Shown here: piece after piece, positions 33,209 through 44,901 of the stretch
Position numbering within the stretch: position 1 is the first letter of the stretch
Layout of the letters: each line of letters opens with the position of its first letter
Assembly: GCA_037367405.1 (NCBI GenBank)
Contig: JAZKJV010009633.1
Coordinates: 1-64,000 of the forward strand
Direction: 5' to 3'
Source of the DNA: Ottelia alismoides
Lineage: Eukaryota > Streptophyta > Magnoliopsida > Alismatales > Hydrocharitaceae
DNA length: 64,000 nt
Translations under genes and position numbers: made by a program
Notes under the pieces: model-generated
Seen by the model: only the letters and a program-made list of their open reading frames with translations
What the model was told of the DNA's origin: nothing
Databases searched by the model: none

Positions 33209-34458
33209 TTATTTTTTGTATTTTTATATTTTCATTTGATTTTTAATTTTATTTTAAATTATTAAAATTATTTCTTTATTTTTTTATTTTGAGTATATAT
33301 AAAAAGAAGAGGGATGTAAATATATATATATAAGTAGAATGAAAAGTTGTAAACATACAAAATAATGATAAAAATGAAATAAAAATAGGGATGAAATATT
33401 TTTGTGATTTCACAAATTGGGAAGGAGAAAAAGGTGTATGTGGGTAGGAGAAGTACGAGGGCTTGGTCTTCCCCATATAACGGCGCCGCTGATATTTAAA
33501 GTTAGAGCTTCTTGCTTAACTTGGCCACCTATTCAACACCGTTGGTACTAGACAAAATTTTCGACTTATATTATTAAATGTTTTGGGATATTTTTATAAT
33601 AATAAAATGATTATGAACAAATAAATAAACGGTTTTAAAAGTAACTTTTGAAGAAAACTAAATAAGGAATAAAAAAGATAAAATATAGTAATATATAAGA
33701 AAAAGCCAGGATCATTTTTTTACTTGATACTACACAAAATAAGGTAAAACACAATTTCGTTATTGTTTTTATTTATGCTATTTGTATATGAACTATCCAA
33801 GTTTTTTTACGTTTTTATATTTTTAGAAGGTAGATGTTGTACTTTTATGATTAACTACCACAAAAGATTGTTTACCTATGTTTACTAATGTCAGATTAGG
33901 TTTCTTAAAGCGTCAGCAAATGGCTATGTGCATGTTAGAAAAAGATCCAAAATTTTTGTTGGGCTAGACGCTGGACGTTTACGAAGAATGTCGGCTTAGA
34001 TTTAAATCCAAGAACGTTTAAAAACATCGGCAACTAGTAATCTTGGTGGATGTTTTTGAAAAACATCCATATAGAAAAAGTTTGTGTAGACATTAATAAA
34101 CATCGGTGTATGTTGCATGTACACACTTTGAAATTCCCCACCCAATAATGTTTTTTAGTCGTTATTAAATGTTGACGTGTATAAATTCCAGCACGTATGG
34201 AAGTCAATCATGGTTTAGTAGTCTTTTCTAAAAATAACACTCATTAGGACAAGCGACAATGAGTTTGTACGACAAAGACAATATCGAATGTAGTTGTACT
34301 ATGATAAAAAGCAGAGTTGATTCATTCATTTAGTTAAGAAAATAAAGCTGCATATTAGATAAACATTACAAGAAGTTCAAAACTTGTCTTGGTTTATTCC
34401 AAAATCCAAACTTAAAGCACATTAAAGATCCTATAAAGAAATCAAACTATCTAAGCGT
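33209..34458. other. AT-rich unassigned DNA
   Basis: No credible gene. Between about 33880 and 34150 short motifs such as ATGTCGGC, ACATCGGC and CATGTTAG recur. They resemble the subterminal repeats near the CACTA-type end at 38556 and may mark the opposite end of the same element. Confidence 0.4.
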
Positions 34459-35137
34459 CTTCTTCAATCTCTACATCAGGATCTACACCACCGAATTTGT
34501 TGGCTCTTGATTGTACTTGAGAAACATCTAATAAAGAATAAGTAAATTAGACATCGTTAAAAAAAGTATATAAAAATGGGAATATATTTTAAATAATTAC
34601 CATAAAACAGAAGTAGAGAGCGATAATGGTGTCCCATCTGGTAATGGATAATTCTTTAAATATGCAATATTCCAACGATTATTTGATCCTGAAGTTGTAT
34701 GGATGTCTACGATTTTATTGTAATTATCTGTGATTCCAAAGCAACCACTTTGTTGAAATGCTGCCACATCCTTTTGATGACCAGCCTCCATTGTTCATCA
34801 CATTTCCACAATCTTGATAATCAGCTTATGCCTTGTGGCTTCTGCATACTTGACCAATATGATACCTCTTGATTTTTCCCTTTGGCACACTGCATTGATG
34901 TAACAAAGTTCATAAAAAAAGTTGAGTATCATAATGATAACAGAATTAAATTACTTACCTCTCTTTAGGAAAGTAGACGACCTTTGATCTAAGTCTAGTG
35001 GAGTAAACATTGTGGGTGTATGACAATGCTCCGATAATCATGTAGGTGTTGATGGTGTATTAGGCTGACTCTGAACAACAGATTCTAGTTGTCTGCTCTT
35101 ATCTTTCTTTTGCCACTTTTCGAATGGTCCAAACATG
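34459..35137 (-). pseudogene. Unrecognised gene fragment with exon-intron-like layout
   Basis: Three candidate exons on the minus strand: 35137-34959 (starts MFGPFEKWQKKDKS; a later frame reads YTHNVYSTRLRSKVVYFPKE), 34889-34601, and 34534-34459 (VSQVQSRANKFGGVDPDVEI then a stop). The first gap has a GTAAGT donor at 34958 and a TGCAG acceptor at 34890, and joining there keeps the YFPKE frame open into VPKGKIKRYHIGQVC. The second gap starts GTAATT at 34600. There is an in-frame stop after SHKA and a frameshift in the first exon, so it is probably dead. I do not recognise the protein. Its position inside a possible CACTA element suggests a transposon-encoded or captured gene. Confidence 0.35.
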
Positions 35138-35654
35138 ATTAATACTGTGCAATGTACACTAAAGCATACCACTAGTAACATTAGTATAGAAATACATGTA
35201 CACTAAAATCTCTGGTTAAATTGCAACCGTGACACCACCGATAACTTTAATAGAGAAATACATGTACACTAAACTATTGATCCATGCAAAAAAACATCAA
35301 GATTTGGTGAAATTTATTAATTAAAAGCATGTGTTCTGACATATGCTTATTAAGTAAAAAAAAGCTATCCAAAAAAGGGATTACAAATGAAATGTTAAGA
35401 TTTTATGGGTTGTAATGCAACAATAATGTGTTTTGATGGGTTGATATGCAAACACTGAAAGATGAAACTATCAATCATGAATACCCATATAAAAATTTCG
35501 GTAAACATACGAATACAAATCAGTAAAAAAAACAAAATTAATGTCTATGTTGTTTTTATCATGGCTGCTTATACCATGCTTCCAAACAAAACATCATTTT
35601 GCAATACAACAATTGTTCTTAATCAAAACTAAACAAAATAAAAAAAATAAAACA

Positions 35655-38038
35655 TGTCATTCCTGAAGGCTATGGGAAAATCCTTAAGTACATCACAAGA
35701 GCATGAAGTTCGCATCTAATACGATTGAGAGTGACTAGTCATACTAGAAATTCAGGGCAGCGAGATTTAAAAAATTTAAAACCACAAGATTCCATAACAC
35801 TTCTCGAATTGTTTCATCATAACCACAAAAAATATATAAGAATACCTCTTGAAGAGTGGTTGCGATCGTTATTTCTAAAGGAAGAGACCACCTGTCTCAT
35901 GTCCGATCCGCGGAGGAGACGCTTGCGAGCGCGTTGATGAGATGTGTGCTTCACGTAATCCAAGATGAAGATCCAAGCATCGAATCTCCTAATTTCGTCT
36001 CACGAAATCCGAAGTCTTCTTCACATGCATGGAGCACCGAGGAAGACATAGATCCACGAGCAGTCAAAGCAGCGAAAAGACAATGTAGCGATAGCAGTGA
36101 TTCTCTCTAGGTCTAGGGGGTGGATGACCACACTTGAGAAAGAGAGAGAGAGATGAAGCATGTGATGATAGAGAGAGAGAGAGAGAGTTTTCTTGGAGAT
36201 GAGTTGTTAAGAAAGAACCGGAGATGCCTCTTATTTTATAGTATTTTAGAAGTCCATGGATCACAATCCATGTGCAACACAAAATCAATGGTTGAGATTG
36301 CATTGTGTTTTTATTCAATGGCCATGATTTTGTTGCATAAAAATGCAACAATAATTAATTTAAATCAAATTAAATATATTACATTATCAATAATATAACT
36401 TAATTTGACTAAATCAAATTACAAAGAAGGATTAGAAAGGAAGTTAGACACCTTCCATATATGGAGGGGACGTCCACCTTGAAATAGTCGAGGGTGGCTG
36501 TCCACCCTCCATTTTTGAAAGGTTGCTCTCCCTTCCAATTATGTGAGATTTAATATCTCACATAATCCTTCACTTATTTACATTTAATTTTGTTCCAAAT
36601 TAATTCCAAATTAATTTTATGAATATTGCAGTCATGCCAATAAATAATGTGAATCATATTCACACATCCAAAATAAAGTGTAAATTGTATTTTCAATTAA
36701 TTGTCTAATGTGAATCCAATTCACATCAACATTTAATTTGTAAATAATATTTACAATAAGCTCCCTCTAATATATTATAAATTATATTTATAATATACAT
36801 GATTAATATGGATAATGTTATCCACATTATCCATATCCTTGATCATATTTAATTATTTCGGATCTTTATTCTCATGTAACTAAATAATATGAATCATATA
36901 CATATTATTCTTGATAATTTAATCACATTTAATTATCAATTTCTCAATGCTCAAATACACTATTCAACAATGGAATTACTCTTGAACTCTTTCAAGAATA
37001 ATGTGCTTTCTTAGTGGATAATGGGAGATAAGGACATGGCAATGGTACGTTCCACATGTACTTTCTTGAATGTTGAGATCATATCTCAAATCCAAATCTC
37101 GGGGAACTCTGAAAGATGCTTGATTAAATCAAAGCTGTAAATATAATATTCTCATTGCATCGGAATCATATTCAGATCAATGTCCAACCTTGGACTAAGA
37201 TTAGATTACTTCTCTACCGAGAAGAGTCACTAAAATCCAAGCTTGTTTCATCACTCCCTCAAAATGGAAGCGCCATGGTTATAAAATTTTTTATGATCAT
37301 ATCACCCTTGATTATTCCTAATACCCATACATCCTGCATACTGGAAGACCTAGAATAAACCCGAAGTTTTATATCACTTTTAGAATGTTTTTTTCAGGGT
37401 TTTATCATTAGGAGTTGGTATCGATCATATGCTTTCCAAAAACATATATCATACATACAAATTCTTGTCATGCTTCCAATGCAAGACACCCATAGATGGA
37501 ATTTGATCGGTCCCAATACCTCATGAGTGAGCTCATATCTTCCGGTTTAGTAGCGAACTCGTATAATCTCTTTGAGAGATCGTATTACTCATATGCCCTC
37601 ATATGCACACCAGCTCGCTGGTATATATACCTTGATTAGATCATCAGTTTGCCCGTCTGCCAAATGTACATATTCAGATATATAGCAATACATGTCTCTG
37701 GTCAGAGGATGCATGCCTATATCATGATAGCATACGACATAGGTCTTGGTTATGTCTATCTCGTTAAGTCAACTCTTTGACCAAACTTATCTGACACTAC
37801 CGAATCTCTATTCCTATGCAAAGGACCTTCATCAAGAGGTCTGTCAGATATCAACCTTTAGAGAAGGATTGCCATCTCCTTCTCAGACTGGATATCATTT
37901 CTTAACAATCATTTGACGGTGCTTGACGAGTCCTCAATCTAACTCTTTAGATATCATTGAAGCACCAGCTTCTATGATTCAACCATTGAATTAACAGTTG
38001 TATGATCATTAAGATGGCCATGGTAAATAAACCTAATT
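35655..38038 (-). repeat. Truncated copia-type LTR (second copy)
   Basis: It is similar over its length to the copia LTR at 55209-57865, for example GGAGGAGACGCTTGCGAGCG, GAGAGATCGTATTACTCATA, AAGGATTGCCATCTCC. It stops matching after GGCCATGG...CCTAATT, about 100 bp before the LTR start, so the U3 start is lost. No adjoining internal region is seen. The region 36430-36960 is rich in short palindromes built on GTGAAT/ATTCAC and TAATATG. Confidence 0.75.
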
Positions 38039-38555
38039 ATTATCCCTCGTATTTATGTCATCTAGAACATATCAACGTAACCCCGAATCTTCATGTTCCC
38101 TCCGTAAATCAGATGAAACAAAATAGGAAAATTGAGAGGAGATCATTCATTTCACGATATACCTTCTAAAGGTTGAAGAGCCCATAGGCGAACGCGCAGA
38201 GTTGAGCAGAAAGAAGATTCTTTGAAGAGCGACAACTGAAGAAATTTGATAAAATGGCAAAACCAATAGTGGAGGGTGTTGGGGCACGTAATAACGAGAG
38301 TTGTGGGAGAAAGATTTTGGAAAGGTGCGAATTTTCAGCTTCCATAAACATGAACACTTTTTATGAAAGTCGGGCTACAAGACCTATAAGCTGACATATT
38401 TCTACAAGCCTCAACCTGGCCGCATACTAACACGATGTGTTAAAATGTTGATAGAAAAATGTAGTGGCTAACATTAAATTTAATGTCCGGCAAGAGTGAA
38501 TTTGAGCTAACATACTTGGGGCAGGAACATAAGTAAAAAGTCTTTTTGTAGTAGT
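38039..38555. other. Unassigned DNA next to a CACTA-type end
   Basis: Includes sequence with some coding look on the minus strand (38357-38166), but no recognisable protein. The last 150 bp (38400-38540) contain repeated TGTTAG/TAATGT motifs typical of subterminal transposon repeats. Confidence 0.35.
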
Positions 38556-38556
38556 G
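38541..38556 (-). mobile_element. CACTA-type transposon terminus
   Basis: The minus strand begins CACTACTACAAAAAGA, the classic terminus of plant CACTA (En/Spm) elements, pointing toward lower coordinates. The matching opposite end was not found with confidence; a poor candidate, ATACTACACAAAAT, lies near 33728. Confidence 0.5.
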
Positions 38557-38992
38557 ATTTTTTGATACGTTCAAATACAGATAAAATGCACTAACAATCA
38601 TTTTGGGAATTTTGAGTAAAATGTGTTTTTTTATGATTTTTTTCCAAGGGCAAGACATTTGTTACGTGGTTTTTGATTTTTTTAAATACAAAATCGTAAT
38701 GAAAAATTACACTAAAATTATAGGAGATACTACTAATTGTGGGCTACTTGGGGATATTTTTCTTTACAAAATATTAAGAAAGAAACTCTAGATAACTCAA
38801 AGAAGCCTAAATTTTGACAAATTTCAAAGACCACACATGATAATATCTTCAATTCCCTTTGGCCAATAATTAAGTGTCACAAAGATGTATCAACGTGCCA
38901 AAAATCAACATAAAAAATCCACGTATCTATATCTATATGAACTAGTTACTCAAAACATGCAATTTTCATCAATATAATTCCATATTATTCAA

Positions 38993-39370
38993 CACTAGTA
39001 TAAATAGATATTTTAACAATAGTCGTGCCTCGACAATCCCTGAATAATCGTCGTCGTTGTTAAGTTTTCTCGGCAGTTCCAAAAACAACTACGATGGATA
39101 ATTGTAGATATTCTTGTTGATTTGATACCCATCATTTATATACTTCAACTAACGATTAAATTCTCCATTTCCTTGGCAATTACTACACTCGCCATCTTAC
39201 AAGTGTTCTCGTCAGTTCTCCATATGTGTTGAATTATGGTCAACCACGATAATAGGTGTGACGCCTTCGGATCCGGGAATCCGTTTACGCCGCATTCACA
39301 CTATTACATTCATAGGTGATCTCACTCAGTTACGAAAATCAAGGGAAATTTTTCGCATTGCTTTGCTTTT
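38993..39370 (+). mobile_element. Second CACTA-like 5' end, cut by element C
   Basis: CACTAGTATAAATAGA at 38993 is followed by subterminal-looking repeats rich in TCGTCG, GTCGTG and GGCAGTTCC, typical of CACTA ends. Element C is inserted at 39371, so the rest, if any, continues at 51733. The partner terminus was not found. Confidence 0.35.
39366..39370. repeat. Left target-site duplication of element C (CTTTT)
   Basis: CTTTT directly precedes the LTR terminus TGATGAG and is repeated at 51733-51737, directly after the other LTR terminus. Confidence 0.85.
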
Positions 39371-42300
39371 TGATGAGCTGAAAAATATCACCACACAATC
39401 CGGGTTAGGATAAAATCAATCAAGGGTCGTTGCGACCCGGATCTCGTGGCTCGAACTCAACAAGAAAAATCAGACCAGTAAAATAAAGCAATAAGCCAAT
39501 GAAATCAAAGAGCGGTCTCTGTTATTTATTTAACCTGGTATAGCGACCAGGGTCGGACTCAAGGAGCACGGGTTAGCCCAAGTAGCCTAAAAAGTAGTCA
39601 AAAATAAAATAAAATAAAGAAGGATATTTTTAGTGGATTTTATAAATACTTATTTTTTGTATTTTTAATTATAAAGAAAATGTAAAAAGAAGAGAAAAAG
39701 CACACAAACCACAATTTATTAAACACCCAAAACAACTCAGAAAATTCAAATAAAATTATTTTTATGTTTTTTATATTTTTTAAGTATTTTTGGTAATTTT
39801 TTAAGAATTTTATAATTTTTGGTTAATTTTATAAAAATAGGAAAAAGGTAAAAACAATGAATTAATGTGCAGTCAGATTTGATAGGCTAATTAAAAATAG
39901 ATAATTAGCCTATAAAAATCTGAAGGCAATTTTTATGAAAAATAGGAAATAAAGACTAAACTATATAAAGCAAAATTACAAATTTTTTTAATTTTTTAGA
40001 TTTTTTAATAATTTTTATAAGTTTTTTAGGGTTTTATATTTTTTATAGGTTTTATAAATCCAAATAAGACAAAACTTGGATAGAAGCAAGAAAACACTAA
40101 AACAAACAAGTCCTATTTTTTAGAATTTTTAGATGAGTTTTTATATTTTTAATTTATTTTATAAACCAAACAATAGCAAAAATAAAGGTTTTTGATTTTT
40201 TAAAAATAACAAAAGGCAACAAAAATGTCCCAAAAAATGTGAAATTTTTACACAGTGGCAGGAGCCACGTGTCCAAATTTCACAAGATTTGGATTATTTG
40301 ATATTTTATTCAACCAATAGAAGACATACAATACAGGGACCAAAGTGCAAGAAAAACTAAGTTCCAGGGCCAATGGGTAACACGTGTAAAAACCACAGGG
40401 CCCAAGTTGCAAAAAGTCCAAACAAACACGCGACACACATTTGATTCACATTCACAGAGACTAAAATGTAAATCCTATTTATAAAAATATAAACAGTAAC
40501 AACTCAGAACTATAGGATGAATAATGCAAAAGTTCCACAGATCACGTGTCGAAGCTCGTGCACCACAATAGGAAGGACTAAATTGCAAATATTAAAATCC
40601 TAAAGTCCTAAGTGCAAATTGTCTAAATTAAAAACAACTGACACAAATATTTACAGGACTCGAAAATAAATGCAAAACTAAAGAGGGCCTAAGTGATATT
40701 TACCCTCGTTATTAATGATCCACGGCTGAAGCAGGTCCACGTGTAAGATCCGACGGCTGAGAATGGTGGGCACCCCTTCGCTGATGAGCGGACTGGATCT
40801 GATCCTCAGATGGATGGACGATCGGAAGCTACACTCAGATGGACGGACATGATCTAATCTGGCACAAAGGGGGCTTGATCGACGGTGAAGGAGGGTCCAA
40901 GATGAACTACTTGCCGGTGACTTTCGCTGGGCCAATACGCGTGCTGGGGTCCTCCTCCTCTGCTGCTCTGAGAGGGGAAATGAAGCTCGAGATGCTCCAC
41001 AGCGAACGGTATGCTCCAATAGGACTGAGAGCGCCTGGAGAGCTCCAGCGACGAAATGCTCCTGGAGCTCCTGTGCCCAAGTGGTTGGACCTCCAAACGA
41101 GGTCCTTCTTCGATTCGACCTGCACAGAAAGAAAGCTAGGTCAAGGGCAAAGTGCCTTGACCCGTTAGAGCGCGAGAGGAGTGAAGGATGGGGCGATGTG
41201 TGACTCTCCGGCGAGGTGGAGGCGGAGGGGAGTTGCTACCCTGCTCCGGGGCAAGCTAGGGGGAATGGCTGGGCGGAGAAGATGGAGAGGGGTCTGGCGA
41301 AGGTGAGGGAATGGTCGATAGGTGAAGTGGGTGAACAGAGTGGACTGGGTAGTCGGATGAACGACGGAGCTCAGAATCTGAAAAATCGAAAATCAAACGA
41401 AACTAGAAGGAATTTAACCTAGTGGGTGGCTGAGGTCGTCTGTGCTGGAGGCCGGGAACCTCCGAGGGTCATCGTCTCGATGGGTCCAGAGGTTCTGGCT
41501 CGCTTGGTGGCTGAGCACGGCGGCGAAGACCGCCGGATCAGTGGTTCTCGGCTGCTCGTCCCTCTCTACGACTCTCTCGCACGTAGATGTCACTCAGGTG
41601 AAGGAGAGGAGATCATCAGAGGCAAGGGGGAAGGCCAAAGATAGCGTGAAAGTGGTGTCTGAGATGAGCTATATACTGGTAGGGGTCCGACAAGAGTGGA
41701 GTCGGGCAAGCAAATCAGAGCACGGACCCATAGGAAGAACCTCGGGCGTGGATCATGAATGATTCGTGGATAATCGGGGCCCGGGGTTTAAGGAAATGGG
41801 TGATGGATCGTGACGCGAAAAATCGGCGAAGTCGGGTCAAAAGCACAGATCCGCGAAGGTGTGGTCCTGGGGGGAGAGTTGACCGGGGGTCAACAATCCC
41901 CCGTGGACCAATGGGAAAAATCCATTGAAAAAGATTCGGAAAATCAAAATAAAATAGGAAATGACTTTATTTAAAACTATTTAAAAAATGAAAAATGTTT
42001 ATTTTTTTTCAAAGTATTTTTTAGTGATTTTTATTTATTTGTTTGAAAAATAAATTATGTATTTACATTATATTATTATTATATACATGTATATATACCT
42101 ATGTATTTTTGAATTTTATTTTTATTATTTTATTTATGTACAATTATTCCAATTTTATATTTTAAATTTACGTCATAAAATTTGGAATATATAATGATTT
42201 TTATTTGTTTTTTGTTAATTATTTACAAAAGTAAAATAAATAGGTCCTTTATCCATATATACATGGTATATGTACATTGATGAGAGAGAAATTATTTCTT

Positions 42301-42703
42301 TTATTTTTCTTTTATATTTCCTATTTTTATTTTATTTTTATAAATATATACAAAATATGGGAAACACATAAATAATTTTATTTTTAGAAAATAAAATATT
42401 TACACTAAGAGTGGATTTTGTGCAAGGTTGAGCTACCCTATCTCTCTCTACTTATTTTACTTTGCGGTCAGGCCCTTGTGGAGCCTTCCCTTGGGTTCAG
42501 GTCACTCAATATTTATTCTAAATATTTCCCTCTTTTTCTTTATTTCTTTATTCTTTTATTTTGAATAAAAACATGCTAATTATTAATATTTACACAATGC
42601 ATGCTTTTTGATAAATTATTTTATTTACAAACATATACATGGTGTTTTGCAAAGGTTTTTAGCTAAAATAAAAGGATAAAGAGTGATGAATGAGGATTCA
42701 TCA
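39371..42703 (-). repeat. 3' LTR of element C
   Basis: The minus strand runs from TGATGAATCCTCATTCATC at 42703 to CTCATCA at 39371 (3333 bp). The W-box pair GTTGACCGGGGGTCAAC is at 41878-41894 and the TATATA box at 41670-41675. ORFs at 40678-41168 and 41216-41762 lie in the GC-rich block and are not genes. Confidence 0.9.
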
Positions 42704-42722
42704 CCCCCTATACTTAACTTTG
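42704..42722 (-). other. Polypurine tract of element C
   Basis: CAAAGTTAAGTATAGGGGG on the minus strand directly precedes the 3' LTR. It matches the 3' arms of the hairpin array in the same element. Confidence 0.75.
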
Positions 42723-44310
42723 CTAGTCCCTTAGCAAACACTTATTTGAAAAAGAAGTGAAAAAGAAAAGAAAAAGAAAAAGAAAAAGAAGGGAAAAATG
42801 AATGAAACAATGCTGAATATTAAACTTGCCTTCATTAAATTGAAGTATGGAGCTTAGTCAGATCTTTGGATTATTAATGTGTCGGAACCTTATTTGGACT
42901 TAGGTTTAAAACTTAACAGCCTCTAAGTTCCACTAATCTATAGTCAAGACTCCTCAACAATCCAGATCAGAACAAGTCTACATACACAAACCCTGAAGAC
43001 TATGAATCTTTCCTTGTACTATGTAAGTGAGGTCTATCTCTCCACCTCAGAAGTAGCAAAATGACAACCCTCCCCAACAAGGTAACTCTAAGACCCTAGT
43101 CCGACCACTCTTTCCTCGAGGAGCGGGGTATTCCCTTCTAAGTTCAAGTTCAACCGGCTCAAGAAGATGGGGAAGAAGAGAATGGACCATGGCCAGTGTA
43201 GCCATGTATCCCTGGGAGCTCAACCAGTGTAGCTAAGTCTCCCTGCTGCAAGCTACATGAGATGGAACATGAATACCAAGCTTTGCTTATTGCACTATAT
43301 ATACTCCGGTGGGATTATCATTTTCTATCAGACCCACTACTTTTTTGGAGTTTTCTTTTCTTTTTGGATTTTTTTGATGTGCATATTTACAACATATCTA
43401 CAAAGTGCAGCATATATACATAAGGAGTTTTTCCTCTTGAGCCAGTAGACTATCCCTCTTTTGAAGCATTATTGCAACCCACAACTCCTGACGTTAGACC
43501 TCATGGCGACCAGACCAAGTTGAGACGCACTTCCTTCACTATAAGAAGAAGAGAGGTTCCGCCTAGAAGTACTACCCTCATATGCTACCCCAAGTCAAGG
43601 AAGACTGCCTCCTCACCACCTCGTCCGGAGAGCTTGGTGTAAAGTGCTGGTCCAAGTAAAGCCATTATTTATATGAGTCATGTGTTTGTTGTTAAGTGCT
43701 CTACTTAGGCTCATCGAGATGACATATGATCGTAGCCTAGTGGACTCATAGAATTAAGTCACCATGGACCTAAAAAGTCTCAACCCTAAGCCCTATAAGG
43801 TTCCTTTTAGAATTAGGTGGATTAAGATCTTAACCAAGCTCCATTTTTCAATTTAATTCCAGGCTAGTTTAAATGTCAACTATGATTCAGAAAAAACTGT
43901 ACAGATATTTACAAAGATGCTTTACAAAATATTTACTCATGTGCAAAATTTTTGAAAAATGTTTTGAAAACATGGATGTATGCATGAATGCAAGTTTTGC
44001 AAAATATTTACACAAATTTACACAAGGTTTTTGCAAACTTTTGATTTTCAAAATATTTTACAAAAGTTTTGTACTATATACATAATTTTGATATGAAAAT
44101 ATTTACAAGCTATTTACACAAAAGATTTTTACAAACATTTTTACAAAAATAATTTGTATAACTATCTATGTATGTGCAAAAAGAGTTTTATTTACAAGGA
44201 TTTTTTTTTAATTTTTATGGATTTTTGGATTTCAGCCATTTTTATTTATTAACACGCTCACACAAAGTACGAGTTATGGCTAAAGTATATATGAAATATA
44301 TACGACACCC
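42723..44310 (-). other. 3' untranslated region of element C
   Basis: Non-coding; corresponds to 25671-27253 of element B in inverted orientation. An (AAAAAG)n-like purine run lies at 42760-42790. Confidence 0.7.
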
Positions 44311-44765
44311 CCCTATACTTAGCTCGAACGATGTTCTCAGAGTGAATCAAGAGCGATGAAGAAGACATAACTCGTGCTTAGTATAGAGAAGTGAAAAGAA
44401 AGGCTATATACAAAGACGAATGAAAGAATAGAAATGAAGAGGATCTCAGGGGTTTCCCCCTATATTTAGGTTCAAGTAATCCTAAATATAACATGCTGTA
44501 CACAAAGGGAAATCCGAGTGAAGAATGTATAGGGTCTATCTCTCCTATACTTAGGGTAAAATATCCCTAACTATAGGCAACAAAACAGAGGTAGAAATGA
44601 AACGAAGAAAACACATTTATACAATATGGAAGAGCATCACTCCCTCTATACTTAAGGTGAAAAATCCTTAAATATAGGCAATGCCAGGAGTAATGAAACA
44701 GAACGAAGGTAACAACTCGGTGTTTCCACCCCCTATACTTAGGATGAGGTATATCCTAAGTATAG
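44311..44765 (-). repeat. Array of polypurine-tract-like hairpins (element C)
   Basis: Hairpins at 44461-44490, 44544-44577, about 44646-44678 and 44733-44765, plus a single arm near 44311-44324. Arms are of the CTATACTTAGG/CCTAAGTATAG type, some with mismatches. Same number and order as in element B. Confidence 0.8.
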
Positions 44766-44901
44766 CAAAGATAATCCTAAGCGAGACCTGGGGTGAAAAC
44801 AACATGAAAGAAAGAAGGAATAACTCATGACAAAACACACATATACAAAAGGGTACAATGTTGAGGTGCCTCTCAACAAGTGCTAGATTTTACGCCCCTA
44901 G

